This document shows, one piece after another, positions 60,941-64,000 of a stretch of 64,000 bases of DNA; positions within the stretch are counted from its first letter, which is position 1, and every line of letters starts with the position of its first letter. A program made the position numbers and the translations under genes. The notes below the pieces were generated by a model. It worked only from the letters and a program-made list of their open reading frames with translations, was not told the origin of the DNA and searched no databases. This stretch comes from Pseudomonas tumuqii (GTDB lineage Bacteria; Pseudomonadota; Gammaproteobacteria; Pseudomonadales; Pseudomonadaceae): NCBI RefSeq assembly GCF_013184545.1, contig NZ_JAAOJA010000001.1, positions 496,001 to 560,000 of the forward strand, read 5' to 3'.

Positions 60941-60970
60941 TTCGCAGGCGAGTGGCTTTTTTTGTATGAT
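60941..60970 (+). promoter_or_regulatory. Probable promoter of ibaG-murA
   Basis: TTCGCA (60941-60946), an 18-base spacer ending in seven T residues, and TATGAT (60965-60970) form a plausible sigma-70 promoter in the 183-base gap after mlaB. The T-run just before the -10 is preceded by no strong stem, so I do not call it a terminator. Confidence 0.5.
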
Positions 60971-61082
60971 GCGCGGCCGCGAGCTTCGTTGTTTGTCGGG
61001 CTTGCCGCGGTGCTGCTGCGGAAAAGTCCTCCAGCTCCCAAGACTCTGCTGTCGTTAATGAATGCGTTGATCGAGGTTGAGC

Positions 61083-61322
61083 ATGCAGGCCTTAGAAGTG
61101 AAAAGCCTCCTGGAGGCCAAACTGCCGAACACCCAGGTGGAAGTTGAAGGCGAAGGCTGCAACTTCCAGCTGAATCTGATTAGTGATGAGTTGGCTGGCT
61201 TGGGTCCGGTCAAACGTCAACAGCAGGTCTACGCTCACCTGAATCCCTGGATTGCCGATGGCAGTATCCATGCGGTGAGCATGAAATTCTTCAGCCGTGC
61301 CGATTGGGCCGCGCGCTCCTAA
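61083..61322 (+). CDS. ibaG: BolA-like protein IbaG
   Basis: A 79-residue class II KH-like BolA protein. VKSLLEAKLPNTQVEVEGEG and LGPVKRQQQVYAHLNPWIADG match IbaG/YrbA, which binds Fe-S clusters with monothiol glutaredoxin and affects envelope stress. Start ATG 61083 has GAGG upstream; a TTG six bases earlier is less likely. murA follows by 12 bases. Confidence 0.94.
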   Translation: MQALEVKSLLEAKLPNTQVEVEGEGCNFQLNLISDELAGLGPVKRQQQVYAHLNPWIADGSIHAVSMKFFSRADWAARS

Positions 61323-62597
<1,275 letters not shown>

Positions 62598-62600
<3 letters not shown>

Positions 62601-62649
62601 GTTGGTGCCGAGCGCAGCGATGCCCAACAACCAGCCCGCCAGGGCTGGT
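62598..62649 (+). repeat. Palindromic repeat and hairpin after murA
   Basis: TAGGTTGGTGCCGAGCGC then AGCGATGCCCAAC (62598-62628) is an imperfect palindrome of a family common in pseudomonads. It is followed by ACCAGCCC-GCCA-GGGCTGGT (62630-62649), a perfect hairpin with no T-run. The first TAG is the murA stop codon. Confidence 0.7.
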
Positions 62650-62678
62650 CTGCTCCAGTTCCAAAGGAAATGTGTTTC

Positions 62679-63314
62679 ATGCTGACCATTGCGCTGTCCA
62701 AAGGCCGCATCCTCGACGACACCCTGCCGCTGCTCGCCGCGGCAGGCATCGTGCCGACCGAGAATCCGGATAAAAGCCGCAAGCTGATCATCCCCACCAC
62801 CCAGGCGGATGTGCGCCTGCTGATCGTGCGCGCCACCGACGTGCCGACCTATGTCGAACATGGTGCGGCGGATCTCGGCGTGGCCGGCAAGGACGTGTTG
62901 CTCGAATACGGCGGCCAGGGTCTCTATGAGCCGCTGGATCTGCGCATCGCGCTGTGCAAGCTGATGACCGCCGGTGCCGTTGGCGCGCCCGAGCCGAAAG
63001 GCCGGCTGCGCGTGGCCACCAAGTTCGTCAACGTGGCCAAGCGTTACTACGCCGAGCAGGGCCGTCAGGTCGATATCATCAAGCTGTACGGCTCGATGGA
63101 GTTGGCACCGCTGGTGGGGCTGGCCGACAAGATCATCGACGTGGTCGATACCGGCAACACCCTGCGCGCCAATGGCCTGGAAGCCCAGGAGCTGATCGCC
63201 CACATCAGTTCGCGGCTGATCGTCAACAAGGCTTCGATGAAGATGCAGCACGCGCGCATCCAGGAGCTGATCGATACCCTGCGCGAAGCGGTCGAGGCAC
63301 GACACCCCAGCTGA
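62679..63314 (+). CDS. hisG: ATP phosphoribosyltransferase, short form
   Basis: A 211-residue catalytic HisG, first step of histidine synthesis. It lacks the C-terminal regulatory domain of long HisG, so it needs HisZ (not in this window). [32 protein letters not shown] [15 protein letters not shown] and [12 protein letters not shown] are present. I chose ATG 62679 because AAAGGA lies at proper spacing; the ATG at 62670 is too near it. Confidence 0.96.
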   Translation: MLTIALSKGRILDDTLPLLAAAGIVPTENPDKSRKLIIPTTQADVRLLIVRATDVPTYVEHGAADLGVAGKDVLLEYGGQGLYEPLDLRIALCKLMTAGAVGAPEPKGRLRVATKFVNVAKRYYAEQGRQVDIIKLYGSMELAPLVGLADKIIDVVDTGNTLRANGLEAQELIAHISSRLIVNKASMKMQHARIQELIDTLREAVEARHPS

Positions 63315-63437
63315 CCCTCTCAGCGCGACATTGCGTCGCGCCCGCCTATCCGTGTCATAGCCAGAATTCTCAGGTGCCCGCGCGGAGTGGCTGGTACTCT
63401 ACGGGCGCTTGAGCATTTGCCAATCATGAGGCCCGCT

Positions 63438-64000
63438 ATGACCGCTCCCATCGCCATCCGCCGACTCGACGCCGCCGACCAGGACTTTGCCCAGCACCTG
63501 GATCATCTGCTCAGCTGGGAAAGTGTCTCGGACGATGCGGTCAACCATCGTGTGCTGGAGATCATCAAGGCCGTGCGCGAGCGCGGTGATGCCGCATTGG
63601 TCGAATTCACCCAGCGTTTCGATGGCCTCGAGGTCGCCAGCATGGCCGACCTGATCCTGCCGCGCGAGCGTCTGGAACTGGCCCTGACCCGCATCACCCC
63701 GGCGCAGCGCCAGGCTCTGATCGTGGCCGCCGAGCGCGTGCGCAGCTACCACGAGAAGCAGGTACAGGATTCCTGGACCTACACCGAGGCCGACGGCACC
63801 GTGCTTGGCCAGAAAGTCACGCCGCTGGACCGCGCCGGCCTCTATGTGCCGGGCGGCAAGGCCTCCTACCCGTCCTCGGTGCTGATGAACGCCATTCCGG
63901 CCAAGGTCGCTGGTGTGCCTGAAGTGGTGATGGTGGTGCCGACCCCGCGCGGCGAGATCAACGAGCTGGTGCTGGCGGCAGCCTGCATCGCCGGGGTCGA
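63438..64000 (+). CDS. hisD: Histidinol dehydrogenase, N-terminal part (runs off the window)
   Basis: The frame from ATG 63438 ([17 protein letters not shown]) stays open to the end of the window, 187 codons. It has SYHEKQ, the [18 protein letters not shown] region and [13 protein letters not shown], all typical of HisD, which oxidises histidinol to histidine in two steps. The NAD-binding and zinc residues lie mainly beyond the window. It follows hisG by 123 bases. Confidence 0.96.
   Translation, partial: MTAPIAIRRLDAADQDFAQHLDHLLSWESVSDDAVNHRVLEIIKAVRERGDAALVEFTQRFDGLEVASMADLILPRERLELALTRITPAQRQALIVAAERVRSYHEKQVQDSWTYTEADGTVLGQKVTPLDRAGLYVPGGKASYPSSVLMNAIPAKVAGVPEVVMVVPTPRGEINELVLAAACIAGV

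Overview
The window is a chromosomal segment of a high-GC gammaproteobacterium, almost certainly a Pseudomonas. The evidence is the gene content and order: fruBKA with FruR, the PTS-Ntr/rpoN/lpt/kds cluster, the ttg2-type mla operon, roxSR, gatCAB next to mreBCD, tldD-yjgA-pmbA, and a 387-residue SpeC. Codon use is strongly GC-biased, and many intergenic gaps hold the short palindromic repeats typical of pseudomonads. Nearly all of the window is conserved core genome. I see no prophage, CRISPR array, tRNA, rRNA or recognisable defence island.

Left part (1-11.3 kb). The 3' end of an AsmA-family gene overlaps, tail to tail, a fruR repressor gene. fruR diverges from fruB-fruK-fruA, which imports fructose as fructose-1-phosphate and converts it to fructose-1,6-bisphosphate. 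A near-perfect FruR/Cra operator lies between them. Next comes a REP-associated tyrosine transposase (RAYT) bracketed by REP pairs, then prfC (release factor 3) and speC (ornithine decarboxylase) with a long structured leader.

Middle-left (11.4-27.6 kb). A Fur-box-preceded TonB-dependent siderophore receptor is followed by a PiuB-like PepSY/flavodoxin/reductase fusion, presumably for siderophore-iron reduction. Then come pxpABC (5-oxoprolinase) and, on the opposite strand, a dipeptide ABC importer: two DppA-like binding proteins, dppB, dppC, dppD and dppF. Palindromic repeats lie between several of these genes. A periplasmic SIMPL-domain protein closes the block.

Centre (27.8-42 kb). The redox two-component system roxSR is followed by an AEC permease, a lower-GC AhpD-like gene with its own palindromic operator, a CaCA antiporter, a small RlpA-like lipoprotein, gatCAB (tRNA-dependent amidotransferase) and, divergently, mreB / mreC-mreD-maf-rng (cell shape, septum and RNA processing).

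Right part (42-64 kb). yhdP, a NIT-type amidase, tldD and pmbA surround an oppositely oriented yjgA/darP. The minus-strand cluster kdsD-kdsC-lptC-lptA-lptB-rpoN-hpf-ptsN-rapZ-ptsO couples LPS precursor synthesis and export to sigma-54, ribosome hibernation and the nitrogen PTS. Diverging from it is mlaFEDCB (outer-membrane lipid asymmetry), then ibaG, murA, hisG and a truncated hisD.

The most unusual things are at small scale: a shared loop insert found in three different palindromic repeat families; repeats that supply stop codons or N-terminal coding sequence; a tandem duplication between gatA and gatB that makes a chimeric mini-ORF; an apparent ATA start for mreC; and hairpins in the roxS and speC leaders. 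I found no clear new multi-gene system.
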